Origin: Niallia sp. NCCP-28
Lineage (GTDB): Bacteria; Bacillota; Bacilli; Bacillales; Cytobacillaceae
NCBI RefSeq assembly: GCF_023168165.1
Contig: NZ_BQYJ01000003.1
Span: 248,001-312,000 of the forward strand
DNA: 64,000 bases
Direction: 5' to 3'
In this document: positions 54,731 to 63,644 of the stretch, in pieces
How positions within the stretch are numbered: position 1 is the first letter of the stretch
How the letters are laid out: every line of letters begins with the position of its first letter
Made by a program: the position numbers and the translations under genes
The notes under the pieces: generated by a model
Databases searched by the model: none
The model's input: only the letters and a program-made list of their open reading frames with translations
Told to the model about the DNA's origin: nothing

Positions 54731-56134
54731 ATGAATATTTTTTTGCAAAAGGATAATAAAATAGCTGTTTATAAACAGATTTATGATTATTTTCGTACAG
54801 AAATATTAAAGGGGAATATAAAAGAAGGGACAAAGCTGCCATCAATCAGGCAGCTGGCAAGCGATTTGCATGTTAGTAAAAATACAGTAAATGAAGCATT
54901 TCAGCAGCTTCTTTCAGAGGGGTATATTGAAAGCAAACAAAAAAAAGGATATTGGTCGGTGAAAATAGAAGGATATGTACAAGAAGAACAGAAAGCAGTA
55001 CTTTTTCCAATAGATGAGAATAAAGAAGAGGAAAAAGGCAGCATCGATTTCCAATATGGTGATATTGATGTAAGGCACTTTCCGACAAAGGTCTGGAAAA
55101 AACATCTTGGGGATAGCGTAGATGCATTAGAAAAGGAAATTATGATGTATGGAAAGAAGCAAGGACACCCTCCTTTGAGAAAAGAAATAGCTCGTTATTT
55201 ATACCAATCAAGAGGGATACACTGCCATCCAGATCAGATTGTTATAGCAGCGGGCACACAAAATATAATCAGGCTTATTGTCTCCCTTTTGCAAGAACGG
55301 CCACATGTCGCGATGGAGAATCCAGGGTATGATGGGGTGAAAAATATTTTTGAAAAAGAAGGATGTACACTGACTCCCATTTCTGTCAATCGGATAGAAG
55401 GCTATTGTATAGAAGAGTTGGAAAACAGCGACTGCAATCTTGCTTATGTTACACCATCCCATCAATTTCCATTAGGAATGATCATGCCTATAACCAAACG
55501 GCTTTCTTTATTAAAGTGGGCAGAGAAACAGAATGCGTTTATTATAGAAGATGATTATGATAGTGAATTTCGTTATGAAGGAGCGCCGATTCCCAGTTTA
55601 AAGGGACTGGATAGAGTAGATAGAGTAATTTATGCCGGCACTTTTTCCAAATCCTTTTTACCGGCCGCAAGAGTAAGTTATATGGTGCTTCCAGCAAATT
55701 TATTGGAAATCTATCATGCTAGTCAAAAAGAATCCCAGCAAGTTTCTCCTATTATTCAAAGCGCACTTGCGAGATTTTTAGAAAATGGAGATTTTTATAG
55801 ACATCTGCGAAAAATGCGGAAAGTATATGAAGAGAAAAGAAGGATAGTATTCGAAAGCATTTATAAATATATGGGAAAACAGGTGGAAATTATCGGGGAA
55901 AAAGCTGGTTTGCATCTATTGCTTTTTATAGAAGGAAAAAATCCTGATGTATTAAAAGAAAAAGCAAAAGCAAATAAAATTAAGGTATACACGGCGGCTC
56001 CTTATTATTGGTCAAATAATCAAGTGGAGAAAGAAAGACCTATATTGCTTGGTTTTGGAGGCTTGGAAAAAGGGGAATTAGAAAATGGAATTAGTCTCCT
56101 TGCACAAATTTGGTTTGGAAACAAAAATGAATAG
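54731..56134 (+). CDS. MocR/GabR-family PLP-dependent transcriptional regulator
   Basis: A 467-residue fusion of a GntR-type winged helix (about 1-75, LPSIRQLASDLHVSKNTVNEAFQQL) with a class I aminotransferase domain (about 110-460). The PLP-binding Lys lies in AGTFSKSFLP, with AFIIEDDYDSEFRY upstream. These proteins bind pyridoxal phosphate as an effector and control vitamin B6, GABA or related genes. The divergent partner is a PNPOx-fold protein, a probable target. ATG 54731 follows GGAGGGGAG. Confidence 0.9.
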   Translation: MNIFLQKDNKIAVYKQIYDYFRTEILKGNIKEGTKLPSIRQLASDLHVSKNTVNEAFQQLLSEGYIESKQKKGYWSVKIEGYVQEEQKAVLFPIDENKEEEKGSIDFQYGDIDVRHFPTKVWKKHLGDSVDALEKEIMMYGKKQGHPPLRKEIARYLYQSRGIHCHPDQIVIAAGTQNIIRLIVSLLQERPHVAMENPGYDGVKNIFEKEGCTLTPISVNRIEGYCIEELENSDCNLAYVTPSHQFPLGMIMPITKRLSLLKWAEKQNAFIIEDDYDSEFRYEGAPIPSLKGLDRVDRVIYAGTFSKSFLPAARVSYMVLPANLLEIYHASQKESQQVSPIIQSALARFLENGDFYRHLRKMRKVYEEKRRIVFESIYKYMGKQVEIIGEKAGLHLLLFIEGKNPDVLKEKAKANKIKVYTAAPYYWSNNQVEKERPILLGFGGLEKGELENGISLLAQIWFGNKNE

Positions 56135-56161
56135 ATAAATATAATAGGAGGATAAGAAGTT

Positions 56162-56785
56162 GTGGGAATATTTTTATTTGCTGTACTGTTGACAATTATG
56201 GCGCATTTTTTATTAGAAATGGCCTTTGACTTACAGCCATTTGTACATTATTTGCTTTTATATGTGATTTGTTTTGCTGTGTTGTTAGTGAATATGCTCA
56301 TTAAACATTATTTCACCAAAAATATGTCAGCAATTGAAAAATTTTTGGTGAAAAAGCAAAAAAATCCTTATTATCGTTTTTTATACGGACTTGCCAATAA
56401 GGATGATAAAAAAGTTATCCATTCCTACCGAAAGCTGGTCACGCAAAAAAAATATCAGCAGCATTATCCATTATTAACAGTTGTCTTTTCTTTTTATTTT
56501 GAACAATTAGATGGATTGGAAGGAGAAATAGAAAAAATAAAATCACAGAAACTGCGAACATATTATGACTTATGGCTTAAAATAAAAAGAAAAAAACAAG
56601 TAAGCAACAAAGAATTTTCAAAAGTAAAAACACCTTGGATGAAGGAAGCCCTTTTAGGGGAATTAAAAGAAGCTACTGGCCAGACCGAACAGGCCCAAAT
56701 ACATAGGAGAAATGCGCTAAAACTGGCAAAAGGCCTTATTTTTTATCAATTGAAAAAGCAATATGAGAGGAAATATATAGATTGA
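56162..56785 (+). CDS. Unknown membrane-anchored protein
   Basis: A 207-residue protein with two N-terminal helices (about 2-17 and 27-46) and a basic, helical cytosolic part, rich in Lys. I do not recognise the family. It starts with GTG at 56162 after AGGAGG at long spacing, 27 bases after the MocR stop, so it may be read through from that gene. No function is proposed. Confidence 0.65.
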   Translation: MGIFLFAVLLTIMAHFLLEMAFDLQPFVHYLLLYVICFAVLLVNMLIKHYFTKNMSAIEKFLVKKQKNPYYRFLYGLANKDDKKVIHSYRKLVTQKKYQQHYPLLTVVFSFYFEQLDGLEGEIEKIKSQKLRTYYDLWLKIKRKKQVSNKEFSKVKTPWMKEALLGELKEATGQTEQAQIHRRNALKLAKGLIFYQLKKQYERKYID

Positions 56786-56790
56786 TGCTC

Positions 56791-57180
56791 TTATTTAATG
56801 GGAATACTTTTTTTGCCTTTTGATTTAGTAGCCGCTTTTTTACTAATGAGAATTTCTAAGATTTCTCTATTTAAGACCGCTTGAATTTCCTTTGCATCAA
56901 TCGCAAATGGAAAAGAAACAGTGCGCTGTTTTTTTTCTATATTGTGATTGATTAAGCAGTTTACCATAATGGTTAATGCATCATTTTCGGTTGAAACGTT
57001 TAAATCCTCTTTTTTGCAAGGTGGCAATAGTGCTTCAATTATATAATGATTTTCCGTTTCAAATACATCAATCCTAAATTCAGCTTCGTCTAAAAAAGTT
57101 GTGAGGGGATCAAGAAAAAAATCCTTTAGCCAATCTTCCATATCGCCATTCCAGTTTTGTTTATCCTTCTTATTATTCAT
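56791..57180 (-). CDS. cotM: Spore coat protein CotM, Hsp20-like
   Basis: A 129-residue small heat-shock-type protein. The alpha-crystallin domain (about 45-125) has FETENHYIIEALLPPCKKEDLNV and the IAVLNREILEI-like end. B. subtilis CotM has nearly the same length and neighbours, and belongs to the outer spore coat. Start ATG 57180 has AAGGAGG upstream; the frame opens at 57210. The sspP gene lies upstream on the same strand, and citB lies beyond. Confidence 0.8.
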   Translation of the reverse strand: MNNKKDKQNWNGDMEDWLKDFFLDPLTTFLDEAEFRIDVFETENHYIIEALLPPCKKEDLNVSTENDALTIMVNCLINHNIEKKQRTVSFPFAIDAKEIQAVLNREILEILISKKAATKSKGKKSIPIK

Positions 57181-57301
57181 GCTAAAATCCTCCTTATTAT
57201 TACACATCATATTCTACTCATTCGGAAGATGTGAAAAATAAAGGGGCTACAGCAGCAAGCACAAAGTGTCTGAATAGTTTCAAAGCAATAAGGTGCAACT
57301 G

Positions 57302-57335
57302 AGCTAAAGGAGAACAAGGTGTTCTCCTTTTAGCT
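57302..57335. terminator. Terminator between sspP and cotM
   Basis: AGCTAAAGGAGAACA and TGTTCTCCTTTTAGCT form a near-perfect stem. Confidence 0.8.
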
Positions 57336-57348
57336 GATTAACAATTGT

Positions 57349-57492
57349 TTACATATCGTGATGGCTGTTATGTTTTTGGCGGCTGTGATTTCTATTTTTT
57401 ACTTTTTTGCTGCCGCTAAGTGGTTCTGGCTGTCCTGATTGCTGACCTTTTGGAGCGTTTTTACGCATATCTTTGCTGTCATTTTTATTCAC
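57349..57492 (-). CDS. sspP: Small acid-soluble spore protein P
   Basis: A 47-residue minor [24 protein letters not shown], then [16 protein letters not shown] and the C-terminal HHDM match SspP (CotL) of B. subtilis almost residue for residue. It is made in the forespore and packed in the spore core. GTG at 57492 is preceded by AAGGAGAG. It was missed by length-limited frame searches. Confidence 0.93.
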   Translation of the reverse strand: MNKNDSKDMRKNAPKGQQSGQPEPLSGSKKVKNRNHSRQKHNSHHDM

Positions 57493-57746
57493 AGTTTATC
57501 TCTCCTTTTGGCATGCTAATAATATGGCTAACCATTGGTGTATGTTTTTGAAAGAACTAAATTGGTTGTATTTTTTATCCTAAAAAAACCTCTAAATAGA
57601 AGTTTCACTCATTAGAATGGGCAAATAATGTTCCTTTATACTGAATAATTTTGTATTTGGCGACGCAAATTATTACTAGAGTTTTTTAGTGACATTTTTT
57701 ATTGGAATATGTCCATCCATCTTGATTTAATTGGAGGTTTAATTAA

Positions 57747-58004
57747 ATGATTTATGATAAAGATAAACAGCAAGCATTTCAGGCAGCGCAGCGAGGATTA
57801 ATCGAAACACAGAATTTATATCAAGATATTGTAAAAGATTCAGCAAGTTATGGGCATCAATTAAAGCATTTAAAAGAAGAAATCAATGAAACCTATCAGC
57901 AGATTGAGAATGCATTAGAAGTAGCATCAGAACATCAAAGACATCAATTAGAAACATTTCAGCAAGATTTAAAAAGCATTGTCAGTGAAGTAAACGAATT
58001 TTAA
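57747..58004 (+). CDS. Small helical protein of unknown function (85 aa)
   Basis: An 85-residue, polar, coiled-coil-like protein (Gln/Glu/His-rich, heptad-like from about 40 to 80). There is no signal peptide or membrane helix. Good GGAGG ribosome site. It sits upstream of citB with its own terminator. I do not recognise it. Confidence 0.72.
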   Translation: MIYDKDKQQAFQAAQRGLIETQNLYQDIVKDSASYGHQLKHLKEEINETYQQIENALEVASEHQRHQLETFQQDLKSIVSEVNEF

Positions 58005-58017
58005 GAGAATCGGGCTT

Positions 58018-58075
58018 AGATCAGACATTTATGGGACATTTTAGAAAGGAGTCTTGTTATGTCTGGTCTTTTTTT
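58018..58075 (+). terminator. Terminator of the 85-residue gene
   Basis: AGATCAGACAT pairs with ATGTCTGGTCT (one G-U), a 30-base loop, then TTTTTTT. Confidence 0.7.
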
Positions 58076-58085
58076 GGTTGTTTTT

Positions 58086-58121
58086 GTAGAGGCTGCAGAT
58101 TTTAAAATCTGCAGCCTCTAC
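58086..58121. repeat. Perfect 36-bp palindrome
   Basis: The 18-base halves (GTAGAGGCTGCAGATTTT and its exact complement) meet without spacer. It is preceded by T-rich sequence. It could be a terminator on the minus strand, a cruciform or an operator. Confidence 0.6.
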
Positions 58122-58425
58122 ACACTTTGGGTTCTGTAGTCGAGCCGCTGCTTCCCGATTTTTCTGTTAAAAACAACAAACTTTGAGAAAAGAGTTTTTT
58201 GTTGTACTGAAAATATATCACCTGCAATGATTGATACAGAGATATAATAAAGCCTTTTCATAAGTTAATCTTATTATAATTGATAACTTTCTTATTATTT
58301 ACTTATGAATGAAAGTATATTAAAATGAAAGACGGTAAATAGGGAATAGAAGAGTTTGTAATAGTACATATTGTTCGACTATTTTTCTATTTTTGGTATA
58401 TGATTACATAGAGGGGGTAATACAT

Positions 58426-61131
58426 ATGGCAAAAGATATTTTTAATGCACGCAAATCCTTTGAATTAGATGGAAAGCGTTATCATTATTATCAATTGGCA
58501 GCTTTAGAAAACAAAGGGATTGGAAAAGTTTCCAATCTGCCGTATTCTATTAAAGTTCTATTAGAATCGGTTTTACGACAAATGGATGGTTTTGTAATTG
58601 ATGAAAAGCATGTTGAAAATCTAGCAAAATGGGGAACAAATGAAGTACAGGAAATTGATGTTCCATTTAAGCCTTCTCGTGTTATCCTGCAGGATTTCAC
58701 AGGAGTTCCAGCAGTAGTAGATTTGGCATCTTTAAGAAAAGCCATGGCAGACCTTGGCGGAGATCCAGATAAAATCAACCCGGAAAAACCAGTTGATTTA
58801 GTTATCGACCACAGTGTTCAAGTAGATAAATTTGGCACACCTGATGCATTAAAAGCAAATATGGATTTAGAATTTGAACGAAATGCAGAGCGTTATCAGT
58901 TTTTAAGCTGGGCGCAAAAATCATTTGATAACTACCGTGCTGTTCCTCCTGCAACGGGAATCGTCCATCAAGTAAATTTAGAATATTTAGCAAATGTTGT
59001 TCATGTTGTAGAAAATGAAGACGGTGAATATGAAACATTCCCTGATACATTAGTTGGGACAGATTCCCATACAACAATGATCAATGGAATCGGTGTACTT
59101 GGATGGGGCGTTGGCGGTATTGAAGCAGAAGCTGGCATGCTTGGACAGCCATCTTATTTCCCAGTTCCTGAAGTAGTTGGGGTAAAGCTTGTTGGGGATA
59201 TGCCAAACGGTTCTACTGCAACAGATCTTGCGTTAAAAGTAACACAAGTGCTAAGAACAAAAGGGGTAGTCGGCAAATTTGTTGAGTTCTTTGGTCCTGG
59301 CGTGCCACAGTTACCGCTAGCAGACCGTGCTACAATTGCCAATATGGCACCAGAATACGGAGCAACTTGCGGATTTTTCCCTGTAGATGAGGAATCTCTT
59401 ACTTATATGCGCTTAACAGGACGTTCTGAGGAGCAAATTAAAGTAGTAGAAACTTACTGCAAAGAAAATGGATTATTCTTTGATCCAACGCTTGAGCCTG
59501 TTTATACAGATGTAGTAGAAATCAATCTTTCTGAAATTGAGGCAAATCTTTCAGGTCCTAAACGTCCGCAGGATTTGATTCCATTATCTAATATGCAAGA
59601 AGCATTTGTAGATTCTGTAACGGCGAAAGAAGGAAACCAAGGATTTGGCTTGAAAAAGTCTGAATTTGATAAAGAAGTAACGGTGAATTTTGCAAACGGC
59701 GACTCTACAACCATGAAAACTGGTTCTGTTGCGATTGCAGCAATTACTAGCTGTACAAATACATCGAATCCTTATGTATTAGTAGGAGCTGGTCTTGTTG
59801 CGAAGAAAGCAGTAGAACTAGGAATGGAAGTTCCTAAATTTGTGAAAACATCTTTAGCTCCTGGTTCAAAAGTAGTAACAGGCTATTTAAGAGACTCCGG
59901 TCTTCTGCCGTATTTAGAGCAAATTGGCTTTAACTTAGTAGGTTATGGCTGTACAACATGTATTGGTAACTCTGGTCCATTGCGCGAAGAAATCGAAATG
60001 GCAGTCGCTGATTCTGATTTGCTTGTCACATCTGTGCTTTCAGGTAACCGCAACTTTGAAGGACGCATTCACCCACTAGTGAAAGCAAATTATTTGGCAT
60101 CACCGCCGCTAGTAGTTGCATATGCGCTTGCTGGTACGGTAAATATTGATTTGCAAAAAGAAGCAATCGGCAAAGACAAAGATGGCAATGATGTTTTCTT
60201 TAAAGATATTTGGCCATCAACAGAAGCAGTAAATGAAGTAGTTCATCGCACTGTAACGCCTGAACTATTCAACAGAGAATATGAGCGTGTATTTGATGAT
60301 AATGAACGTTGGAATGAGATTCAAACAAATAGTGATTCACTGTACACATTTGATGAAACGTCTACGTATATACAAAACCCTCCATTCTTTGAAGGGCTAA
60401 AGCCAGATCCAGAACAAGTTCTTCCATTAAAAGATTTAAGAATTGTCGGCAAGTTTGGCGACTCTGTGACAACAGACCATATTTCTCCAGCTGGAGCAAT
60501 TGGCATCAATACACCTGCTGGAAAATACTTAAAAGATAATGGAGTAGAACCACGTGACTTTAACTCTTACGGTTCTCGTCGTGGTAACCATGAAGTAATG
60601 ATGAGAGGTACGTTTGCCAATATTCGTATCAGAAACCAAATCGCACCAGGCACGGAAGGCGGCTTTACTACTTACTGGCCAACTGGTGAAGTTACATCTA
60701 TTTATGATGCATGTATGCAATATAAACAAGATGGAACAGGTTTAATGGTTATCGCCGGCAAAGATTATGGAATGGGTTCATCTCGTGACTGGGCTGCTAA
60801 AGGTACGAATCTACTTGGAATTAAAACAGTTATTGCGGAAAGCTTTGAGCGTATTCACCGTTCTAACCTAGTGTTAATGGGGGTATTGCCTCTTCAATTT
60901 AAAGACGGAGAGAATGCAGAAACTTTAGGGTTGACTGGAAAAGAAACATTTAATGTCTATGTAGATGAAACAGTTAAACCACGTGATTATATCGAAGTGA
61001 CTGCTACAGATGAAACTGGCAAGAAAACTACATTTGAAGCATTAGTTCGTTTTGATTCAGAAGTAGAAATTGACTATTACCGTCATGGCGGAATTTTGCC
61101 GATGGTATTAAGAGATAAATTGAAAAATTAA
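58426..61131 (+). CDS. citB: Aconitate hydratase
   Basis: A 901-residue TCA-cycle aconitase (AcnA type), which also acts as an RNA-binding protein when its iron-sulfur cluster is lost. Cluster cysteines lie in [10 protein letters not shown] and [11 protein letters not shown]. The substrate and swivel domains are complete ([38 protein letters not shown]). ATG 58426 follows GAGGGGG; the frame opens at 58393. A neighbour relationship to cotM and sspP matches B. subtilis. Confidence 0.96.
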   Translation: MAKDIFNARKSFELDGKRYHYYQLAALENKGIGKVSNLPYSIKVLLESVLRQMDGFVIDEKHVENLAKWGTNEVQEIDVPFKPSRVILQDFTGVPAVVDLASLRKAMADLGGDPDKINPEKPVDLVIDHSVQVDKFGTPDALKANMDLEFERNAERYQFLSWAQKSFDNYRAVPPATGIVHQVNLEYLANVVHVVENEDGEYETFPDTLVGTDSHTTMINGIGVLGWGVGGIEAEAGMLGQPSYFPVPEVVGVKLVGDMPNGSTATDLALKVTQVLRTKGVVGKFVEFFGPGVPQLPLADRATIANMAPEYGATCGFFPVDEESLTYMRLTGRSEEQIKVVETYCKENGLFFDPTLEPVYTDVVEINLSEIEANLSGPKRPQDLIPLSNMQEAFVDSVTAKEGNQGFGLKKSEFDKEVTVNFANGDSTTMKTGSVAIAAITSCTNTSNPYVLVGAGLVAKKAVELGMEVPKFVKTSLAPGSKVVTGYLRDSGLLPYLEQIGFNLVGYGCTTCIGNSGPLREEIEMAVADSDLLVTSVLSGNRNFEGRIHPLVKANYLASPPLVVAYALAGTVNIDLQKEAIGKDKDGNDVFFKDIWPSTEAVNEVVHRTVTPELFNREYERVFDDNERWNEIQTNSDSLYTFDETSTYIQNPPFFEGLKPDPEQVLPLKDLRIVGKFGDSVTTDHISPAGAIGINTPAGKYLKDNGVEPRDFNSYGSRRGNHEVMMRGTFANIRIRNQIAPGTEGGFTTYWPTGEVTSIYDACMQYKQDGTGLMVIAGKDYGMGSSRDWAAKGTNLLGIKTVIAESFERIHRSNLVLMGVLPLQFKDGENAETLGLTGKETFNVYVDETVKPRDYIEVTATDETGKKTTFEALVRFDSEVEIDYYRHGGILPMVLRDKLKN

Positions 61132-61142
61132 TCAATAATAAC

Positions 61143-61222
61143 AATGGTGCCAGGCAAATAGCGCATCTAGTATAGGAATAAGAACTTATACTGGATGATG
61201 ATTATGGTCTTGCACCATTTTT
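61143..61222 (+). terminator. Branched terminator of citB
   Basis: AATGGTGC pairs with GCACCATT, followed by TTTT, and encloses a second stem with CATC-AGTATA and TATACTGGATG. Confidence 0.7.
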
Positions 61223-61225
61223 TAT

Positions 61226-61489
61226 ATGCAGCCCTTTGACAAAACTTTTCTGCGAGTAAATCGCAATAAAGTAGAACTTCAATCAGCGGAGGGAATAGAA
61301 ATATTTAGAGAAGGCCCTAAGTGCTTTATATGCTGGAAAGATATTAAAGGCGACGAAGTTGTTTATGTGAAAATGCGTTATCCAAAATATAAAGGGATAA
61401 CGGAAATGAGAGCATATTTAAAAAATGAAGGAAGTTTTATCTGGAAAGATTATTTTAATAAACAGTCGAGCAGTTTAATAGGAAAATAA
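61226..61489 (+). CDS. Small CxxC protein (87 aa)
   Basis: An 87-residue protein with CFICWKDI (CxxC), YVKMRYPKYKGITEMRAYLK and a Trp-rich end. Similar small proteins in Bacillaceae are labelled in databases as iron-hydroxamate related, without evidence. No clear ribosome site precedes ATG 61226, which lies just after the citB terminator. The start and function are uncertain. Confidence 0.55.
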   Translation: MQPFDKTFLRVNRNKVELQSAEGIEIFREGPKCFICWKDIKGDEVVYVKMRYPKYKGITEMRAYLKNEGSFIWKDYFNKQSSSLIGK

Positions 61490-61542
61490 CCGGCTATTTG
61501 TTACTATAAAGTAGTATAGACAAACATTAGGAGGAATAAAAA

Positions 61543-61932
61543 ATGGCATTAACATTTGGGCAATTAGTAGAAGAAGCTAAAAATAACGTACCAGGCATTT
61601 CATCTGCAGAGGCAAAAAAGAAGATTGCAGAAAATCCAAATACATATGTAATTGATGTTCAAGATGCAGCGGATGCGGGTGCTTGTGGTTTAATTCCGAG
61701 CAGTGTCAATATTTCATTAGGCATGCTTCCGATTCGTGCAGATTTAGAATTGCCGGAAAATTTCCGCAATCCCGAATTAGCGGATAGAAATCGCCCAGTT
61801 CTTGTTACATGCGGTGCAGGCGGACAAGCGGCATTAGGAGCTTATCTATTAAAACAAATGGGCTTTACAGATGTGGCGTTTATTGAAGGCGGAACAACGG
61901 CATGGAAAGAAGCTGGGTTTGAAACAGTTTAA
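61543..61932 (+). CDS. Rhodanese-like domain protein
   Basis: A 129-residue single rhodanese domain that could carry a persulfide sulfur. The active-site Cys lies in LVTCGAGGQAALGAYLLKQMG. N-terminal part is VIDVQDAADAGACGLIP. The exact sulfur acceptor is unknown. AGGAGG precedes the ATG. Confidence 0.9.
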   Translation: MALTFGQLVEEAKNNVPGISSAEAKKKIAENPNTYVIDVQDAADAGACGLIPSSVNISLGMLPIRADLELPENFRNPELADRNRPVLVTCGAGGQAALGAYLLKQMGFTDVAFIEGGTTAWKEAGFETV

Positions 61933-61940
61933 GTAAATGA

Positions 61941-61982
61941 AAAAGCGGGCTTCCTATCGGATTCAGCCAGAGGAAGCCCTTA
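61941..61982. terminator. Bidirectional terminator
   Basis: GGGCTTCCT and AGGAAGCCC flank a 15-base loop between convergent genes. CTTTTTC follows on the minus strand. Confidence 0.78.
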
Positions 61983-62966
61983 TTAATAGCCTGATTTTTT
62001 GTCTACCACATTTAAAAGGGGAAGCCCTTTTTTAAAACGGATAATATTTTCTAAAAATATATCCATATAACGTTCTATCGTTTTAGGAGAATAATAAGCA
62101 GTATGTGGAGAAATTAGACAATTATCAAGAGTCCAAAATGAATGATCTTCTGGAAGAGGTTCTACTTCAAAAACATCGAGTGCCGCTCCTCTAATTTTTT
62201 TCGTTTTTAAGGCATGGATTAAGTCTGTTTCTACTATTGTATTTCCCCTGCCAACATTTATTAAATAGCTGGTGGGTTTCATTTTATTTATTTTTTCTTC
62301 GTTAATTAGATGAAGGGTTTCTTTGGTCGATGGAAGGGCAAGCACAAGAAAATCTGCTTCCGTCAAAACCCTATCTATTTCTTCTAAACTTACTACCTCG
62401 TCTGCAGGATCATTTTGGTCAAGTGGCTGAGCTCGTTTCCGACAGCCAATTACCCTCAACTCCAGCCCTTTTATCCGTTTGGCAATTTCTTTGCCAATTT
62501 CTCCGTATCCGATAATGCCAACTGTCGCTCCGGCTAACTCTGTAATATTTGTTTCTTCCCAGCTTTTTGCCTGTTGATTGTAAATCATGTTTGGGATGCC
62601 TCGTGCCAAACTTGTAATCATGGCAATTGTATGTTCAGCAATAGGAATGGACGTGCAGCCTTTCGTATTTGTAATTATTAAATCATGCTCAATCGTTTTT
62701 TGATGAAGAAGTTGATCCAGGCCTACACTTAAAGATTGCACCCATTGGATATTTGGCGCAGATTCTAGAATAGTAAGAGAATCATGAAGTCCTAATGTTA
62801 AGACAATATTGCATAATGTGAGGTCATAGCTGACAGCTGGTTCTTTTTCGCCATATATCCATGGCTCTATGAATACTGTTGCTCCAAGCTCATTTATTTT
62901 TTGTACATATTTTTCTGGTATAGTGTTGCGTGCATAGATAACCAGTTTTTCAGTAGAACTATCCAC
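61983..62966 (-). CDS. D-2-hydroxyacid dehydrogenase
   Basis: A 327-residue NAD(P)-dependent dehydrogenase. The cofactor loop is VGIIGYGEIGKEIAKR, and the catalytic residues are Arg in NVGRGN, Glu in FEVEPLP and His in ISPHTAY. It interconverts a 2-keto acid and a D-2-hydroxy acid. Substrate unknown. It starts with ATG at 62966; the AAAGGAGCGG site lies upstream. Confidence 0.9.
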   Translation of the reverse strand: MDSSTEKLVIYARNTIPEKYVQKINELGATVFIEPWIYGEKEPAVSYDLTLCNIVLTLGLHDSLTILESAPNIQWVQSLSVGLDQLLHQKTIEHDLIITNTKGCTSIPIAEHTIAMITSLARGIPNMIYNQQAKSWEETNITELAGATVGIIGYGEIGKEIAKRIKGLELRVIGCRKRAQPLDQNDPADEVVSLEEIDRVLTEADFLVLALPSTKETLHLINEEKINKMKPTSYLINVGRGNTIVETDLIHALKTKKIRGAALDVFEVEPLPEDHSFWTLDNCLISPHTAYYSPKTIERYMDIFLENIIRFKKGLPLLNVVDKKSGY

Positions 62967-63644
62967 AATTACCGCTCCTTTATAAAGACAGTTTTTACAC
63001 GCTTATACAAGGCTATAGCCATTGTTTTTTTCTTCCTTTATTCAAATAAATTCGAATCTAAATAAAATATAAGCTTCTTTCTATTATAGAAAAAAGAGTG
63101 CTGGACAGTTTTTCCAGCAAAATTTTTTTATGGAATAACAACTTAATAGCGAAAAGATGCTTTATATCTTTCCGGCAATGTCAGTCGCCCCTTAATGGAA
63201 AGCAAAGAAGGAAGAATGCATTCATGTACTCTTCTAAAAACAGCTAATCAAAAAATAAAGCAATTGTATTCCATACTCTAAATCAAGTGCAGGGCTAACC
63301 GCAAGATAGGGAGAGCTGATTAAAAAATGGAAAAAAGAATTTTGGCAAGATTTATAGACAATATATGCTGTTTAATGGAAATAGGAAGCTGAAAATTTCA
63401 ATTAAACAGCAAATGATTCAAACAAAATTCGACCTTTTTTCACATGATTTTAAACTTTCTAACTTTTTGACGAAAAAAATTAATAATTATGAAAATGCAT
63501 TAAATCAACATTGTAAACGCTATCTAGTTAAATATTTAAAAAATACGAAAAACTTTTCGTAAAAAAACCATTGTATAAAAATAAAAGATTACTTATAATA
63601 AAAGCAAGTTAGTTAAATGAACATGAATTGTGAGGTAAAATGAC
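62967..63644. other. Long leader region of glnA paralog
   Basis: No gene is supported in 678 bases; a 65-residue frame at 63365 lacks coding features. The last 100 bases hold a promoter and a palindrome described separately. I see no GlnR/TnrA box (TGTNAN7TNACA) and no known riboswitch. Confidence 0.5.
63544..63599 (+). promoter_or_regulatory. Promoter and palindrome upstream of glnA paralog
   Basis: TTGTAT (63571-63576), a 17-base spacer and TATAAT (63594-63599) make a good SigA promoter about 45 bases before the ATG. The palindrome TACGAAAA-AC-TTTTCGTA (63544-63561) sits just upstream of the -35, a typical activator position. Confidence 0.65.

Larger units (their letters stand above)
58005..58425. 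other. citB upstream region with terminator and 36-bp palindrome
   Basis: The terminator of the preceding gene is at 58018-58075. A perfect 36-bp palindrome (58086-58121, no loop) follows, then a hairpin-like sequence near 58171-58206. The last 200 bases are AT-rich with several ATAA/TTAT half-sites of the kind bound by CcpC before B. subtilis citB, but none has the correct spacing. Confidence 0.5.

Noticed and set aside
58260-58330. CcpC operator before citB
   Set aside because: ATAA and TTAT half-sites are present but not at the 7-base spacing of the known site; AT-rich DNA gives such matches by chance.
63365-63562. 65-residue frame before glnA
   Set aside because: Lys/Asn-rich translation of AT-rich DNA, without a ribosome site, overlapping the promoter palindrome.
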